From: Evansella tamaricis
GTDB lineage: Bacteria; Bacillota; Bacilli; Bacillales; Salisediminibacteriaceae
Length of the DNA stretch: 64,000 bases
Direction of reading: 5' to 3'
Assembly: GCF_019042215.1 (NCBI RefSeq)
Contig: NZ_JAHQCS010000077.1
Location: 1 to 64,000, forward strand
The notes under the pieces were generated by a model, which ran no database searches, was not told the DNA's origin, and worked only from the letters and a program-made list of their open reading frames with translations. The position numbers were made by a program, and so were the translations under genes. Position 1 is the first letter of the stretch. Each line of letters opens with the position of its first letter. This document shows positions 62,715-64,000 of this stretch, piece by piece.

Positions 62715-64000
62715 CTACTCTTGTGAGAGGCTTTCATTCATTACTGCCGCTGCGTCTTTTGCTGCTTCCTCTACTGTTTTGTCATTCGTAAATGCACCAT
62801 TTAATCTTTCATAAGCACGATCTTCCCAAACAGCAGTTGTGTTGGAATATGGTCTAATTTGAGCGTAGTCAACCATATCAATAAACACTCCAATATCATA
62901 CGTATCATTTGAGTTAACCCATGCATCTGCTGCACCTTCATACGCTGATATAGCAACACCTAACTCCGCTTGTCTTGTTTGGCCTTCTTCAGAACTGAGG
63001 TACTCAACCCATTTCCATGCTTCATCAGGATGATCAGTGTTATGTGCAATAGCATTTCCAAGTCCATTAAAAATAGATGCCCTTCCTCCATCATTTGAAG
63101 CTGGTAACACTGCTACATCAAAGTTTTCTGCCATGTATTCGTTTTCAGTAAATCCGGTTAAATTCCATGATCCAAAGAAGCCCATCGCAACCAAACCGTT
63201 TTGAAGGTGGGTTACCCTCTCTCCATCTCCGAATTCTTGTGGTGATAAGCCTTCTAGAACAAAATTAACATAGAACTCTAACGCTTCTATCGTTTTAGGA
63301 TCGTCGTAACCTGATACTTTATCATCCGTAATAATTGTTCCACCATTTTGATATACAAAATTATAATACCCTTCTTGATTGTGCAAAGGTGTTAGAATAC
63401 CATATTGTGAACCATCATCCTTAGTTAATTGTTTTGCAGCATCGTATAAATCATCCCATGTCCATGTATCATCTGGGTAGGAAACATTTGCTTCATCAAA
63501 CATTGTTTTGTTGTACCAAAGCCCTATCGTGTCATAATCTTTTGGAATAGCATACTGAGTACCTTCAAAATTATAAATTGATTTCAAACCTTCAGGGAAC
63601 TTATCCATTTCAACTACATCACTACTTTGAATACGGTCATTTAAATCTAATAACATTTCATTTGATGCGTAACGATAAATTTCATTGGAGTGCATCCAGA
63701 AAACATCAGGTAATGAGCCTCCGGTTGCTCCGGCTTCGAGTGCTGTCCAATAATCTCCCCAGCCATTTACCTCAATGTTAATCTTGATTCCTGGGTTCTG
63801 TTCTTCAAATTCATTTGCTATTTGTCTAAGACCTGATTCTTGGTTAGAGTCCCATATTGAAAACCTAAGTTCTACTTCTTCCCCAGAGCCAGATTGTGTT
63901 TCATCTGTACCTCCATCACTTTCTCCACCATTTTCACTAGTAGATTCCGAATCGTTACCACAAGCAGCCAGAAATAAAAGCACTAGTACTGAGATAACAC
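62715..64000 (-). CDS. Sugar-binding lipoprotein of the ABC importer (MsmE-like), partial
   Basis: The open frame continues past a GTG at 63983 to the window edge, reading VISVLVLLFLAACGND, so the true start lies outside. LAAC is the lipobox; the protein is anchored outside the membrane. A Ser/Glu/Gly-rich linker follows, then a family-1 sugar-binding fold (ELRFSIWDSNQESGLRQI..., ISAYEGAADAWVNSND). It delivers alpha-galactosides to the two permeases. No ATPase is encoded in the window; such importers use an MsmX/MsmK-type ATPase encoded elsewhere. Confidence 0.92.
   Translation of the reverse strand, partial: VISVLVLLFLAACGNDSESTSENGGESDGGTDETQSGSGEEVELRFSIWDSNQESGLRQIANEFEEQNPGIKINIEVNGWGDYWTALEAGATGGSLPDVFWMHSNEIYRYASNEMLLDLNDRIQSSDVVEMDKFPEGLKSIYNFEGTQYAIPKDYDTIGLWYNKTMFDEANVSYPDDTWTWDDLYDAAKQLTKDDGSQYGILTPLHNQEGYYNFVYQNGGTIITDDKVSGYDDPKTIEALEFYVNFVLEGLSPQEFGDGERVTHLQNGLVAMGFFGSWNLTGFTENEYMAENFDVAVLPASNDGGRASIFNGLGNAIAHNTDHPDEAWKWVEYLSSEEGQTRQAELGVAISAYEGAADAWVNSNDTYDIGVFIDMVDYAQIRPYSNTTAVWEDRAYERLNGAFTNDKTVEEAAKDAAAVMNESLSQE

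Overview
The window comes from a low-GC Gram-positive bacterium of the order Bacillales, most likely a Bacillaceae species. This rests on AGGAGG-type ribosome sites, frequent TTG and GTG starts, the YxiN/DbpA helicase, YqcI/YcgG, DUF3221/DUF4362 lipoproteins, a secretin-less Tad pilus locus and typical Bacillaceae intergenic palindromes. I see no rRNA, tRNA, CRISPR array, prophage or intact insertion sequence. Species-level placement is not possible from reading alone.

Layout. 0-8 kb: a MalT-like LuxR regulator, a DUF4386 membrane gene broken by an amber codon, an NAD(P)-binding protein, a cold-shock protein, the DEAD-box helicase dbpA and a YqcI/YcgG protein. 8-12 kb: an EAL gene followed by a CBS-GGDEF gene, then a metallo-beta-lactamase-fold hydrolase. 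12-17 kb: small membrane proteins, a COG3910-type ATPase, an APH-fold kinase, a YczE-like membrane protein, a COG0523 GTPase and an FMN reductase. 17-22 kb: a truncated palindromic element next to a ribbon-helix-helix gene, a secreted bacteriocin-like protein with a divergent two-TM mini-protein, a MazG-like protein and a LOG protein. 22-32 kb: accessory material with GNAT, a Sir2 fusion, DUF1643, DUF4139, a WYL regulator, a nuclease gene broken by an ochre codon, two orphan genes, gene debris and a lipoprotein.

32.5-53 kb is the most coherent block. A Tad/Flp pilus locus (two nearly identical flp genes, tadV, tadE, tadG-like, cpaB, cpaE, cpaF, tadB, tadC, all minus strand) is flanked by an HD-GYP phosphodiesterase, two multi-PAS GGDEF-EAL proteins, a membrane GGDEF cyclase, a DUF192 protein and two LysM cell-wall proteins, one a glucosaminidase and one with eight LysM repeats. 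With the pair at 8-10 kb, six genes of cyclic-di-GMP metabolism lie within 45 kb. I infer that pilus-based adhesion and wall remodelling are under c-di-GMP control here. An intrinsic terminator just after flp would let the pilins be made in excess over the assembly machinery.

54-64 kb is an alpha-galactoside utilisation locus: two GH36 alpha-galactosidases, a LacI and an AraC regulator, and an MsmEFG-type ABC importer. The binding-protein gene runs off the right edge. No ATPase gene is present, as expected for systems that use a shared MsmX-type ATPase.

Several genes are freshly broken (single in-frame stops at 3767 and 28740; frameshifted debris near 30.4 and 51.6 kb), so the accessory regions are actively decaying. 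At least five GGTGCCTGACCCCC-type palindromes are scattered between genes.
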